A stretch of DNA of 64,000 nucleotides from Pseudomonadota bacterium (GTDB lineage Bacteria > Pseudomonadota > Alphaproteobacteria > Rhodospirillales > Magnetospirillaceae). A model generated the notes under the pieces. It was not told where the DNA came from. It did not search any database and saw only the letters and a list, made by a program, of their open reading frames with translations. The number at the start of each line of letters is the position of its first letter. The stretch's first letter is position 1. Below, in pieces: positions 1 through 8,790 of the stretch. The position numbers and the translations under genes are program-made. Location of the stretch: NCBI GenBank assembly GCA_021847015.1, contig JAJZVW010000019.1, positions 1-64,000 on the forward strand. The letters are read 5' to 3'.

Positions 1-419
1 AGCGTGGTAACTCCACTCTAACCGACTGACCCAATGACCACCTCTTTTGCGTGCGCGCCGCCGGGGGCGGGGCATGCCCCGCCCCCGGCGATCACCGAAT
101 TTCCACCAGCAGCGCGGACGTTAACCACTGGGTGACCCAGGCCGAAAATAAAACAGCGGAACGGGCGGGGCGATGATCGCGCCGAATTCGGCAGCGGCCA
201 ACCTGCCCAGTCGTCATGTGATCCACGGCCTCGGACCGGTCCATGCGCGGGTCCAGTCCCCCCGAGTGGTGTAGAAGCGCTGGAACTGGACCTCGCTCGG
301 GAGGACAGCGGAAAAACCAGAATGAGAACTGCCGCTCGGGAAGCCCGAATTTGCCCATGGTAAGACATTGGGATATCCTTTCGATGTCGCGGCCGACGCT
401 CAGGGGACCCGGGACCGAC
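1..419. other. Gene-free left edge upstream of cheW
   Basis: I see no convincing gene here. The stretch holds one perfect GC-rich palindrome (59-90) and the leader of cheW. A 109-codon reverse frame spans most of it but runs over the cheW start, shows no domain and has the composition of a chance GC-rich frame. Confidence 0.6.
59..90. terminator. 32-bp perfect GC-rich palindrome
   Basis: Both arms are perfectly complementary around a central CATG, giving a very stable hairpin. Neither side carries a T-run, so it is not a textbook intrinsic terminator. It may end a gene lying left of the window or stabilise a transcript end; the role is inferred from position only. Confidence 0.35.
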
Positions 420-920
420 ATGCAGAACGTTCAAGGCACGCCTCCACCGGCCGCAATCGCCAGCGGCGAGGCCCGCCAATTCATCTCGTTCACCATCGGC
501 GCCGAGGAATACGGGGTCGATATCATGGCGATCCGCGAGATCAAGGGCTGGACCGCCACCACCGAACTGCCGAACACCCCGGCCCATGTCCGCGGAGTTA
601 TCAACCTGCGCGGGTCCATCGTGCCGATCTTCGACCTGCGCGCCCGTTTCGGCGGCAAGCCGACCGAACCGACGCCGCGCCATGTCGTCATCGTCGTCTC
701 GGTGCTGAAGCGGGTGGTCGGATTGCTGGTGGACGCGGTCGCCGACATCATCGCGGTCGCCGATTCCGACATCCAGCCGGTGCCGGAACTGGAGCAGAGG
801 AACGAAACCGCGTTCCTCGCCGGGCTCGTGACCGTGGAAGGCCGGATGGTCGCCCTGCTTGACCTGGAATACCTGTTCGACCTCGACGCGGTTGGCGAAA
901 TCCAGCCGGCTCCGGCCTGA
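420..920 (+). CDS. cheW: Chemotaxis coupling protein CheW
   Basis: CheW is the cytoplasmic adaptor that links chemoreceptors to the kinase CheA. The 166-residue product is the usual family length and is a single CheW domain: [15 protein letters not shown] near residues 20-35, the conserved VRGVINLRG turn near residue 60, then DLR and a C-terminal LLDLEYLF strand. I chose the ATG at 420 because the domain begins about 15 residues later and upstream codons look non-coding. It heads a same-strand run with mcp, cheR, cheD and cheB. CheA and CheY are absent from the window and may lie further left. Confidence 0.93.
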   Translation: MQNVQGTPPPAAIASGEARQFISFTIGAEEYGVDIMAIREIKGWTATTELPNTPAHVRGVINLRGSIVPIFDLRARFGGKPTEPTPRHVVIVVSVLKRVVGLLVDAVADIIAVADSDIQPVPELEQRNETAFLAGLVTVEGRMVALLDLEYLFDLDAVGEIQPAPA

Positions 921-981
921 TGCTGCGGAGAGGCGCCATGACGCTTTCCACCAACCGCCCTTCAGGGAAGGGGAAGACCCG

Positions 982-3108
982 ATGAACGCCTTCCGGGACA
1001 TGGGCATCACCCGCAAGCTGATCGCCGTATTCGCCATCCTGGTCCTGTCGTCGCTGAGCGCGGCGGTATTTTCCATCAACCGGCTGGCGGCGGTGAACGC
1101 CACCACCGTCGACGTGGAAGGCAACTGGCTCCCCAGCGTCCGCCGGCTGGGGGAGATGAACGTCGCCCTCTTCGATCACCGCATGCGCGTCAACGGCCAC
1201 ATCCTCGCCACCACGGACGCCAAGATCGCCGAATACGAGGGGCTGGTCGCCACCGCCGATGGAAACCTGGCCAAGGCCCGGAAGGACTACGAGACGGTGA
1301 TCAACTCGCCCGAGGAGCGGGCGCTCTACGAAAAATTCGTCCGCGGCTACGACGATTATGCGCGTTGCGCGGCCAACGTCATGGACCTGTCGCGGCAAAA
1401 CCAGAAGACCGAGGCGCGCGACATGCTGCAATCGCAGTGCGCCACCGCCTTCGACGCCGCGAAGGCGGCGCTGGGCCAGGACATCCGGCTCAATCTGAAG
1501 GGCGCGGCGGATGCCGACGCCCTGGGCGAGCGCCTTTACGCCGACAGCCGCATGGCCCTCATCGCATTCGGCGCCGTCCTCTCGGGCCTGACGCTGTTTT
1601 TCGGCCTGGTGCTGCGCCGGGTGATTTCGCAGCCCATCGTCGCCATGACCTCGGCGATGAAGGCGTTGGCGGAAGGACGGATGGAGGTCGAAATCCCCGC
1701 CCGCGGGCGGAGGGACGAGATCGGCCGCATGGCCGAGGCGGTGCAGGTCTTCAAGCGCAACGCCATCGACAAGGCCCGGCTGGAGGCCGAGCAGACGGCG
1801 GCGGACGAGGCGCGGCGCCGGCAGGAGGAGGCGCAGCACGCCCGCGAAGCGGCCATCGTCGCCGAAGTGGCGGACGTGGCCAGGGCCGCCACCCAGGGCG
1901 ATCTCGGCCAGCGCATCGACCTCGCCGGCAAGGACGGGTTCCTGCTGGGCCTGTGCGAAGGCGTCAACAGCCTCGTCCACCTGACCGGCGTGGCGCTCGA
2001 AGATGTCGCCGGAGTCCTGTCCGCGGTGGCCAAGGGCGACCTGACCCGGCGCATCAATGCCGATTACGCGGGCGTGTTCGGCCGCCTCAAGGCCGACGTC
2101 AACACCACCGCCGAGAAGCTGGCCGACACCGTCGCCAACATCAATGCCGCCGCCTCCCAGATCGGCGCCGCCGCCAGCGAGGTGGCGGCCGGCTCCGCCG
2201 ACCTTTCGGGCCGCAGCGAGCAGCAGGCCAGCGCGCTTGAGGAAACAGCCGCCAGCATGGAGCAGCTGGCCGCCACCGTCCGCGAAAACGCCGCCAACGC
2301 CCAGCAGGCCAACCAACTGGCCGCCGGCGCCCGCGAGGTCGCGGCCGGCGGCGGCGCGGTGGTGAACGACGCGGTGGCGGCCATGGGCCGTATCGAGACC
2401 TCCAGCCACAAGATCGGCGACATCGTCGGCATGATCGACGAGATCGCGTTCCAGACCAACCTGCTGGCCCTCAACGCCGCGGTCGAGGCCGCCCGGGCGG
2501 GCGACGCCGGCAAGGGCTTCGCCGTGGTGGCGCAGGAGGTGCGCAGCCTGGCCCAGCGGTCGGCCCAGGCGTCGAAGGAGATCAAGGGGCTGATTTCCGA
2601 GAGCACCGCCCAGGTCAAATCGGGGGCCGAACTGGTCAAGGGCGCGGGCCGCACCCTGGAGGACATCCTGAACTCGGTGAAGCGCGTCGCCGACATCGTC
2701 GCCGAAATCGCCGCCGCCAGCCAGGAACAGGCGTCCGGCATCGAGCAGGTCAACGCCGCCGTCAGCCAGATGGACCAGATGACGCAGCAGAACGCGGCCC
2801 TGGTCGAGGAATCGGCCGCCTCGTCCCAGGCGCTGGAGCAGCAGTCGCGCGAACTCAACCGGCTGATGGGCTTCTTCGATATCGGCGCGGCGGCGATCCA
2901 CGCACAGCACGTCGAGCCCCGGCCCGCCCCATCGGCACCCGTCAGGCCGCCCGCCGCCAAGCCGTCCGCCCGAAGCGCCGCCAGGCCCGCGCCGGCGGCC
3001 AAGGCCCATGCCCCGGCCGCCCGGCCGCGTCCGGCCGCCAAGGCCGAACCGGCGGCGGCCGAAGGCGGTCCCGTCATTCCCGCCGACGGGGATTGGGAGG
3101 AGTTCTGA
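982..3108 (+). CDS. Methyl-accepting chemotaxis protein with C-terminal xWxxF tail
   Basis: Transmembrane chemoreceptor of 708 residues. One membrane helix at about 10-32 and another at about 188-208 enclose a roughly 155-residue periplasmic sensor that looks like a four-helix bundle. A HAMP domain, an inter-HAMP helical region and a second HAMP-like segment follow, then a long signalling coiled coil whose tip ([21 protein letters not shown]) is near 485-505. The last about 60 residues are an Ala/Pro/Lys-rich linker ending in DWEEF, which matches the xWxxF tether that recruits CheR and CheB. The ATG at 982 follows a GGGAAGGGGA ribosome-binding site; the ligand is unknown. Confidence 0.95.
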   Translation: MNAFRDMGITRKLIAVFAILVLSSLSAAVFSINRLAAVNATTVDVEGNWLPSVRRLGEMNVALFDHRMRVNGHILATTDAKIAEYEGLVATADGNLAKARKDYETVINSPEERALYEKFVRGYDDYARCAANVMDLSRQNQKTEARDMLQSQCATAFDAAKAALGQDIRLNLKGAADADALGERLYADSRMALIAFGAVLSGLTLFFGLVLRRVISQPIVAMTSAMKALAEGRMEVEIPARGRRDEIGRMAEAVQVFKRNAIDKARLEAEQTAADEARRRQEEAQHAREAAIVAEVADVARAATQGDLGQRIDLAGKDGFLLGLCEGVNSLVHLTGVALEDVAGVLSAVAKGDLTRRINADYAGVFGRLKADVNTTAEKLADTVANINAAASQIGAAASEVAAGSADLSGRSEQQASALEETAASMEQLAATVRENAANAQQANQLAAGAREVAAGGGAVVNDAVAAMGRIETSSHKIGDIVGMIDEIAFQTNLLALNAAVEAARAGDAGKGFAVVAQEVRSLAQRSAQASKEIKGLISESTAQVKSGAELVKGAGRTLEDILNSVKRVADIVAEIAAASQEQASGIEQVNAAVSQMDQMTQQNAALVEESAASSQALEQQSRELNRLMGFFDIGAAAIHAQHVEPRPAPSAPVRPPAAKPSARSAARPAPAAKAHAPAARPRPAAKAEPAAAEGGPVIPADGDWEEF

Positions 3109-3121
3109 GCGATATCGTAGT

Positions 3122-3165
3122 CGCGCGAAAGATCCCTCCGCACGCTTGCGCCCGGTCGGGATGAC
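3122..3165. repeat. Dispersed palindrome, right half copy
   Basis: Half-copy of the intergenic repeat family: starts in a GCGCGAAAGATCCCTCCG segment and ends in CGGTCGGGATGAC. It lies between mcp and cheR, so it sits inside the chemotaxis operon. Confidence 0.8.
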
Positions 3166-3222
3166 ATCATCGACAAACGTGTAGGGCCAACATCCGGCAA
3201 CGATCGCCGCAGAGGGGGGAAT

Positions 3223-4089
3223 GTGCAGACTCTGTCGAGCGCGGATGGGAACGGCGGCGCGCCGCCGCGGGAATACGAGCTTGGCGACGAGGAATTCCGT
3301 TTCCTCGCCTCGGTCCTGTCGCGCGAGACCGGCATCGTCCTCAGCGAGCACAAGCGGCAGATGGTGTGCGGCCGCCTGGTCAAGCGGCTGCGCGCGCTGG
3401 GGCTCGCCAGTTTCGGCGCGTATTGCCGGTTGCTTGGGGGCCCCGGCGGGGGCGAGGAGATCGAGCATCTCGTCAACGCCATCACCACCAACATCACCCA
3501 CGTCTTCCGCGAGCCCCACCATTTCCGCCACCTGAAGGAAATGCTCGCCGCCCGCATGGCCGAACCGTCGCGCCCGCGCCGGCTGCGGCTGTGGTCGGCG
3601 GGCTGCTCCTCGGGCGAGGAGCCCTATTCCCTGGCGATGGTGCTGGCCGACGTGCTCAAGGGCGGCGGGGATTGGGACGCGCTCATCCTCGCCACCGACA
3701 TCGACACCAACATGCTGGCCCGCGGGCGCGAGGGGATCTACCCCGCCGCCATCGCCGCCGACGTTCCGGAAGGCTACCGCACGCGCTTCCTGCGCCGCGC
3801 CGCCCATGCGCCGGACAAGGTGCGGATGGCCGAGGAGATCCGCAGCCTGATCCGCTTCAAGTATCTGAACCTTCAGGGCCCATGGCCGATGAAGGGGCCG
3901 TTCGACGCCATCTTCTGCCGCAACGTCGTCATCTATTTCGACAAGGCGACCCAGCGCGGCCTGTTCGGCCGCTTCGCCGACATGCTGGACCTGGGCGGAT
4001 ACCTCTACCTCGGCCACGCCGAATCGCTGATCGGCGTGTCGGACCGCTTCGAGGTGGCCGACAAGACCGTCTACAGGCGCATCCGATGA
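3223..4089 (+). CDS. cheR: Chemoreceptor glutamate methyltransferase CheR
   Basis: CheR transfers methyl groups from S-adenosylmethionine to receptor glutamates during adaptation. The 288-residue product has the N-terminal helical CheR domain followed by the SAM-binding domain with LWSAGCSSGEEPYSLAM around residues 126-142 and the conserved IFCRNVVIYFD. The start is GTG at 3223, preceded by AGAGGGGGG; an ATG two bases earlier opens a different frame. The gene follows the receptor carrying a DWEEF tail, a plausible docking partner, and overlaps cheD by 4 bases. Confidence 0.95.
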   Translation: MQTLSSADGNGGAPPREYELGDEEFRFLASVLSRETGIVLSEHKRQMVCGRLVKRLRALGLASFGAYCRLLGGPGGGEEIEHLVNAITTNITHVFREPHHFRHLKEMLAARMAEPSRPRRLRLWSAGCSSGEEPYSLAMVLADVLKGGGDWDALILATDIDTNMLARGREGIYPAAIAADVPEGYRTRFLRRAAHAPDKVRMAEEIRSLIRFKYLNLQGPWPMKGPFDAIFCRNVVIYFDKATQRGLFGRFADMLDLGGYLYLGHAESLIGVSDRFEVADKTVYRRIR

Positions 4090-4718
4090 TCGCGCGGAGC
4101 CAGAGACGGGAGGAAGTGGTCGAGCCGCCCGAACGTCGGCGCTGGTTCGACCCCAGCTTCAAGATCATGGCCGTCAAGGTCCTGCCGGGAGAACACTACG
4201 TCTCGACCGCCGGACAGGAAATGATCGTCACCGTCCTGGGGTCCTGCGTGGCCGCCTGCGTCTGGGACCCCGAGCACCGCGTCGGCGGCATGAACCATTT
4301 CATGCTTCCGGATTCGGGCTCGGACGTGCCGATCGACAAGGCCATGCGCTACGGCAACTTCGCCATGGAAGGATTGCTGAACGATCTTTTGCGCCGGGGT
4401 ATCCGCCGCTCGTCGCTTGAAATCAAGGTCTTCGGCGGCGGCAACGTGCTGCCCGGCATGGGCAGCTCCTCCATGCCCATCGGCGACCGCAATGCCGAAT
4501 TCGTCCGCCGCTACCTGCGCGAAGAGGGATTCCGGATCGCCGCCGAGGATCTGGGCGGTCCCCATCCCCGGCGCATCCATTTCTTCCCGCGGCTGGGCAA
4601 GGTCGTCCGCCTCTTTCTAAAAAAGGACGTGGAACGCGCTGTACTCAACCGAGAACTCGTGTACCGTTCCCGGCTCAGGGACGTGCCCGTCGAGGGCGAC
4701 GTCGAATTGTTCACGTGA
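4086..4718 (+). CDS. cheD: Chemoreceptor glutamine deamidase CheD
   Basis: CheD deamidates specific receptor glutamines and in some species works with a CheC/CheX phosphatase. The 210-residue product contains the expected active-site region: Thr and Cys in TVLGSCVAACVWD and His in GGMNHFMLP, then the FGGGNVLPGM and IGDRNAEFV motifs. The ATG overlaps the cheR stop, indicating translational coupling. No cheC or cheX accompanies it. A roughly 25-residue charged N-terminal extension precedes the conserved domain. Confidence 0.93.
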   Translation: MIARSQRREEVVEPPERRRWFDPSFKIMAVKVLPGEHYVSTAGQEMIVTVLGSCVAACVWDPEHRVGGMNHFMLPDSGSDVPIDKAMRYGNFAMEGLLNDLLRRGIRRSSLEIKVFGGGNVLPGMGSSSMPIGDRNAEFVRRYLREEGFRIAAEDLGGPHPRRIHFFPRLGKVVRLFLKKDVERAVLNRELVYRSRLRDVPVEGDVELFT

Positions 4719-4730
4719 GGGGGGACAGTC

Positions 4731-5783
4731 TTGGCTAGCCGCATCCGCGTGCTCGTCGTCGACGACTCGGCGCTCATGCGCCAGATCCTGGCATCCCTGC
4801 TCGCCTCCGATCCGTCCATCGAGGTGGTGGGAACCGCGCCCGATCCGATGGTGGCGCGGGAGAAGATCAAGCTGCTCAACCCGGACGTGCTGACGCTCGA
4901 CGTCGAAATGCCCCGCATGGACGGCCTCGCCTTCCTGGAAAAGGTGATGACGCTGCGCCCCATGCCGGTGGTGATGGTGTCGTCGCTGACCGATGCGGGG
5001 GCCGAGGCCACTGTACGCGCGCTCGAACTGGGGGCGGTCGATGTCTTCTGCAAGCCGGCCGACGCCGGCGGCGGATGGGCCGCGCATGGCCGCGAGCTGA
5101 TCGACAAGGTCAAGGCCGCCGCCGCCGCCCGCGTGCATTGCTTCACCCGCCAGCCGCCGCCCGGCCGCGCCTTGGCGGTAGGCGCCGGAGCCGAGGACAT
5201 GCTGGTGGCGGTCGGCTCGTCCACCGGCGGCGTCGAGGCATTGCGCCAGATTCTCACGGCCCTGCCGGCCAATTCCCCGCCCGTGGTCATGGCCCAGCAC
5301 ATCCCCGCCCGCTTTTCCGCCAGCTTCGCCTATCGCGTGGACGCGGCCGCGGACATCCGGGTGAAGGAGGCCGAAGACGGCGACCGGCTGACGCCCGGCC
5401 TCGCCCTGATCGCGCCGGGCGACCGCCATCTGTCGGTGCGGCGCCAGGGTGGCGCCCTCGTCGCCCGCGTCGAGGACGGTCCCCTGGTCGGCGGCCACAA
5501 GCCGAGCGTCAACGTGCTGTTCCACTCGGTCGCCGAAACCTGCGGCGCGCGCGCCGTGGGCGTGATCCTGACCGGCATGGGCCGCGACGGGGCCGAAGGG
5601 TTGCTGGCCATGCGCAACGCCGGCGCCGCCACCATCGGCCAGGACGAGTCCTCGTGCGTCGTCTACGGCATGCCCCGGGCGGCACGCGACATCGGGGCGG
5701 TCGAAACGGAACTGCCGCTGTCCCGTATCCCCGAGGGAATCCTCAGGCTTTGCCAAGCCGATCACCGAGGTTTCGAGCGATGA
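4731..5783 (+). CDS. cheB: Chemotaxis response regulator methylesterase CheB
   Basis: CheB removes receptor methyl groups once its receiver domain is phosphorylated by CheA. Of 350 residues, about 1-120 form the receiver (acidic pair D11/D12, phosphoacceptor D57 in TLDVEMPRMDG) and the remainder is the methylesterase. The catalytic triad falls at S164 (GSSTGG), H190 (MAQHIP) and D286 (GMGRDG). The start is TTG at 4731, with GAGGGGGGA just upstream. The end overlaps the next gene by 4 bases. Confidence 0.95.
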   Translation: MASRIRVLVVDDSALMRQILASLLASDPSIEVVGTAPDPMVAREKIKLLNPDVLTLDVEMPRMDGLAFLEKVMTLRPMPVVMVSSLTDAGAEATVRALELGAVDVFCKPADAGGGWAAHGRELIDKVKAAAAARVHCFTRQPPPGRALAVGAGAEDMLVAVGSSTGGVEALRQILTALPANSPPVVMAQHIPARFSASFAYRVDAAADIRVKEAEDGDRLTPGLALIAPGDRHLSVRRQGGALVARVEDGPLVGGHKPSVNVLFHSVAETCGARAVGVILTGMGRDGAEGLLAMRNAGAATIGQDESSCVVYGMPRAARDIGAVETELPLSRIPEGILRLCQADHRGFER

Positions 5784-6283
5784 CCGACACAAGCGCCTCC
5801 CGCGACTCGCTTTTGCTGGGGCTGCTCGCCCGCTGGCAGGCGTTCTCGCTGCTGCAACAGCGCGCCTTCGCCTTCCTGGCCAAGGAAGCCCTGGCGTCGG
5901 GCCAGGAATTCGAGGATTCGACCGTCGGCGCGGCAGGGGTCCTGATGGCTCTGGGCGCCGGCCAACCCGACGGCGGCACCGATGCCGTTCAGGCCGAAAT
6001 CTGGACCGTGGTGCAGCGGCTTCAGGCCGCCGACCGCTCGCGCCAGGGGCTGGAGCAGGTCGCCTCGGTGCTCACCACCCTGAAACGCCAGCACGCCGAG
6101 TTGGTCGCCATCACCAGCGCCGCCATCGAGCAGCCGGGCATCGAAGGCCTGATCGAGGACTGGATCGGCGACCTCGCCGCCAACGTCAGCCTGACCGACT
6201 GGCGGCGCCGCCTGGACGACGCCCTGCGCGGCCGCGACTCCGCGCCCCCGCCGCCGGCCGGCGAGGACGACGAGCTGTTCTGA
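5780..6283 (+). CDS. Helical chemotaxis-operon protein, possible CheZ-type phosphatase
   Basis: I do not recognise this 167-residue protein outright. It is predicted almost wholly helical, with no signal peptide or membrane segment. Residues 81-96 read LQAADRSRQGLEQVAS, giving a D85-x3-Q89 pair like the DxxxQ catalytic helix of CheZ. The last residues, after a Pro run, are EDDELF, an acidic/aromatic tail reminiscent of the CheY-binding end of CheZ. It overlaps cheB by 4 bases, so it is translated with the adaptation enzymes. A CheY-P phosphatase role is inference from these two short motifs plus position. Confidence 0.55.
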   Translation: MTDTSASRDSLLLGLLARWQAFSLLQQRAFAFLAKEALASGQEFEDSTVGAAGVLMALGAGQPDGGTDAVQAEIWTVVQRLQAADRSRQGLEQVASVLTTLKRQHAELVAITSAAIEQPGIEGLIEDWIGDLAANVSLTDWRRRLDDALRGRDSAPPPPAGEDDELF

Positions 6284-6292
6284 CGGACGCCG

Positions 6293-6985
6293 TCAGCGCT
6301 CCGCCGTCTCAACCGGCAAACCGGCGGCACGCCATTCAGGGAAGCCGTCCTCCATGCGCCGCGCCTTGCGGCCGTGCTCGCGCAGGGCCGCGACCGCCTC
6401 GTAGGCCAGGACGCAGTAGGGTCCCCGGCAATACGCGACCACCTCGGCATTTTCCGGCAGTTCCCCGAGGCGGCGCTTCAAATCCCGCAGCGGGATGTTG
6501 ACGCTGCCTGGAAGATGGCCGGCCGCGTACTCCTCGGGCGGACGGACGTCGAGCACGGTGACCAGCCCGTCCTTCATGCGCGCCATCAGGTCGTCGCGCG
6601 ATACGGCTTCCAGCGCATCCTTCTCGTGGAAATAGCCCCGCACCACCCGGTCCACCTCGGCGAGATGCCGTTCGGCGGTGCGCCGCAGCGCCGCCAGCAG
6701 CGCCAGCACGTCATCGTCCGACAGGGTGTAGAGGACGTGCAGGCCGCTCTTGCGCGACGCGACCAGGCCCACCCGGCGCAGCACCTTGAGATGCTGGGAG
6801 GCGTTGGCGATGGACAGCCCGGCGGCGTTCGCCAGTCCCTCGACGCTGCGCTCGCCCTGGGCCAGCAGTTCGAGGAGATCGAGGCGGGGAGCGCTGGACA
6901 GCGCCTTCGCCATGGCGGCGAATTGCTCCAGCATCAACAGCTTCGGGCTGACCTTGGCCGACACGGCTATATCCTGACCGTTCAA
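6293..6985 (-). CDS. ArsR-family regulator fused to a rhodanese domain
   Basis: A 230-residue two-domain protein. Residues about 15-105 form an ArsR-type winged helix (AGLSIANASQHLKVLRRVGLV). Residues about 125-228 form a rhodanese domain with active-site Cys in AYCRGPYCVLAYEA and the ending EDGFPEWRAAGLPV. Such fusions are known as sulfur- or persulfide-responsive repressors. The start is TTG at 6985, supported by AAGGA five bases upstream. It is convergent with the chemotaxis operon and divergent from the exporter and persulfide genes it may control. Confidence 0.88.
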   Translation of the reverse strand: MNGQDIAVSAKVSPKLLMLEQFAAMAKALSSAPRLDLLELLAQGERSVEGLANAAGLSIANASQHLKVLRRVGLVASRKSGLHVLYTLSDDDVLALLAALRRTAERHLAEVDRVVRGYFHEKDALEAVSRDDLMARMKDGLVTVLDVRPPEEYAAGHLPGSVNIPLRDLKRRLGELPENAEVVAYCRGPYCVLAYEAVAALREHGRKARRMEDGFPEWRAAGLPVETAER

Positions 6986-7042
6986 TCAGTTCCTTAAATA
7001 AGCCTCAGGCCGGCCCCGGTCAACCGCGCGACAACGTTGACA

Positions 7043-7224
7043 GGGCTCCGAACTCAGATAACCAGATCCTTAAGGTACCCCCTGGGCGATGGTGTCATCC
7101 CGAGCGGAGCGAGGGATCTTTCAGGCACAGCCGGCGGCCGCCGGTGGCTGAAAGATTCCTCGTCGCTGTCGCTCCGTCGGAATGACAGGGGGGGGTAACA
7201 ATAAGATTAACCGGTTCAAAACCT
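7043..7224. repeat. About 180-bp extended repeat, copy A
   Basis: Similar over its whole length to 42792-42970. Both begin GGGCTCCGAACTCAGA, continue through ATCCTTAA, contain a full palindrome copy (here 7094-7186) and end near AAACCTG. The flanks of the inner palindrome are themselves imperfect inverted repeats, so the whole unit could fold as one hairpin. No transposase is present. Confidence 0.75.
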
Positions 7225-7271
7225 GAATTCGTCGCTCTGCAACGTTGACGGCCAACTCAGCCCAATATAGC

Positions 7272-7279
7272 ATTCAATT
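7272..7279. promoter_or_regulatory. Candidate operator ATTCAATT upstream of tauE-like gene
   Basis: ATTCAATT lies about 25 bases before the exporter start, matches 8754-8761 before the persulfide-dioxygenase-like gene, and resembles TTCAAT at the regulator's own start (6981-6986). It is a candidate site for the neighbouring ArsR-rhodanese regulator; the half-site match is short. Confidence 0.35.
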
Positions 7280-7304
7280 GTTTTCTTGACTATGGAGGCC
7301 AGCC

Positions 7305-8096
7305 ATGTCGCTGCTCGTCGTTGGTGCCGGCCTTGCAACCGGCATCATGTTGGGGTTGCTGGGAAGCGGGGGATCGATCATCGCCCTGCCCGCGCTGATC
7401 TATCTCCTGGGTATCGCCACCAAGCCCGCCATCGGCATGAGCCTGGGTGTCGTCGGCATCACCGCGGCGATTTCGGCGGTCACCCATTGGCGGCGGGGTA
7501 ACGTCGACCCGATGGTGGCGGCGGTGTTCGGCCTGTTCGGGGTGGCCGGAACCCATTTCGGCGCGCGGATCGGCGTCGTTACCCCGGAACTCGTGCAACT
7601 GCTGCTGTTCGCCACGGTCATGTACGCCGCCGCCTACCGGATGTTCCGCCCCAGCGGCATCATGCCGCAGGGAGGGGACCTCGTGTGGCTCGATTGCTCG
7701 GGTGAAAAGACGGTTTGCTTCAACGCGGTCCGGACGGGCTATGTCGCGGCCCTGGGATTGGGCGTCGGGGCGTTGACCGGCATCGTCGGCGTCGGCGGAG
7801 GCTTCCTGATCCTTCCCGCTCTGGTCCTGCTTGCCGGCATTCCCATGAAGGCGGCGGTGGGAACCTCGCTGTTGATCGTCGCCGCCAACGCCGTCACCGG
7901 CTTTCTCGGCTATGCCGGTGCCGTCGGCATCGACTACCGGCTGATGGGGACGTTCACCGCGGTCGCCATCGCCGGCAGCTTCGCGGGGGCGGCTGTCTCC
8001 AAGCATCTGGACGCCCGCACATTGAAGAGGGCCTTCGCCGTCTTCCTGGTGATCGTGGCGACCTGGATCATCGTCCGCGAAACCATCCTGAAGTGA
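7305..8096 (+). CDS. TauE/SafE-family sulfur-anion exporter
   Basis: Integral membrane permease of 263 residues with about eight hydrophobic helices in two homologous halves, each opening with the family signature: [15 protein letters not shown] near residue 18 and [15 protein letters not shown] near 162. TauE/SafE proteins move sulfite, sulfoacetate or other organosulfur anions across the inner membrane. TGGAGG lies just upstream of the ATG. The substrate is inferred from the adjacent rhodanese regulator and persulfide-dioxygenase-like gene. Confidence 0.87.
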   Translation: MSLLVVGAGLATGIMLGLLGSGGSIIALPALIYLLGIATKPAIGMSLGVVGITAAISAVTHWRRGNVDPMVAAVFGLFGVAGTHFGARIGVVTPELVQLLLFATVMYAAAYRMFRPSGIMPQGGDLVWLDCSGEKTVCFNAVRTGYVAALGLGVGALTGIVGVGGGFLILPALVLLAGIPMKAAVGTSLLIVAANAVTGFLGYAGAVGIDYRLMGTFTAVAIAGSFAGAAVSKHLDARTLKRAFAVFLVIVATWIIVRETILK

Positions 8097-8120
8097 AAGA
8101 CCCACACCGGAGAACAGATC

Positions 8121-8594
8121 ATGCCGCCGTTCCGCAATATCCTGTCCTTCCCGGCCTGCCTCGGTATCGCCCTGTGCTCCCTGGCGAGCGGTGCGTCGGC
8201 GGCCGACATCGCCGCGCTCACTCAAGCCGCCGGTCATGGCGATGCCGAGGCCCAGGTGGCTTTGGGCGAGGCCTACCTTCTGGGGAGCGACGGCCTCGCC
8301 AAGGACGATACCGAAGCCGCCCGGTTTCTGACCAAGGCGGCCGAGCAGGGAAACGCCCGCGCCCAGGTTGAGCTTGGCATCATGTATGCCCGCGGCCGGG
8401 GCGTTGCCAAAAGTTACGGGAAGGCCACCACCTGGCTGCGCAAGGCGGCGGACCAGGGGAATGCCGCCGCGGAGGCCCTGCTCGGCGCCTGCACTTTCTC
8501 CGGCAAGGGCGTCGCCCAGAACGACGCCGAGGCCCTTGCCTGGCTGCACAAGGCTTCCGGGCACGGCGCCGCCTCCGGATCGGCCCCAAAATGA
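8121..8594 (+). CDS. Secreted Sel1-repeat protein
   Basis: The 157-residue product begins with a signal peptide (hydrophobic residues 7-27, cleavage likely after SGASAA) and carries about three to four Sel1-like repeats of 36 residues, for example KAAEQGNARAQVELG. Sel1 repeats are alpha-solenoid protein-interaction modules, so a periplasmic scaffold role is plausible. It starts 24 bases after the exporter stop. I cannot name its partner. Confidence 0.8.
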   Translation: MPPFRNILSFPACLGIALCSLASGASAADIAALTQAAGHGDAEAQVALGEAYLLGSDGLAKDDTEAARFLTKAAEQGNARAQVELGIMYARGRGVAKSYGKATTWLRKAADQGNAAAEALLGACTFSGKGVAQNDAEALAWLHKASGHGAASGSAPK

Positions 8595-8753
8595 TACAGC
8601 GCCCAGGGCGTGGAATTGCCGAGAACAGGTCGGGCTGATTGCGCTGGCGCGCGATTTCACCCTTCGCCATCGGCCAGATGACCAGGCTTATCCGCGGAAA
8701 ACTCAACGGGCCGATCGTGTCGCCCATTGACGCGGCGCGGCCCATTAGCCATT

Positions 8754-8769
8754 ATTCAATTAATCAATT
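8754..8769. promoter_or_regulatory. Near-palindromic AT-rich operator before MBL gene
   Basis: ATTCAATTAATCAATT is two substitutions from a perfect palindrome and stands out in this GC-rich sequence. It lies 21 bases before the persulfide-dioxygenase-like start and shares ATTCAATT with the tauE upstream region. Binding by the ArsR-rhodanese regulator is inferred. Confidence 0.42.
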
Positions 8770-8790
8770 TATCGCTAACGGAGCATCGAC

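Larger units (their letters stand above)
6986..7304. other. Regulatory gap between arsR-rhodanese and tauE
   Basis: Divergent promoter region holding a long copy of the palindromic repeat (7094-7186) embedded in a roughly 180-bp element (7043-7224). It ends in the AT-rich stretch around 7265-7290 just before the TauE-type gene, which carries a candidate ATTCAATT operator. Confidence 0.6.

Noticed and set aside
92-421. A 109-codon minus-strand frame before cheW
   Set aside because: No ribosome-binding site, no domain, and it overlaps the cheW start; it looks like chance.
748-4017. A 1089-codon open frame on the minus strand
   Set aside because: It lies antisense to mcp and cheR, which have full domain support. 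Long antisense frames are expected in GC-rich DNA; the protein is low-complexity with no domain.
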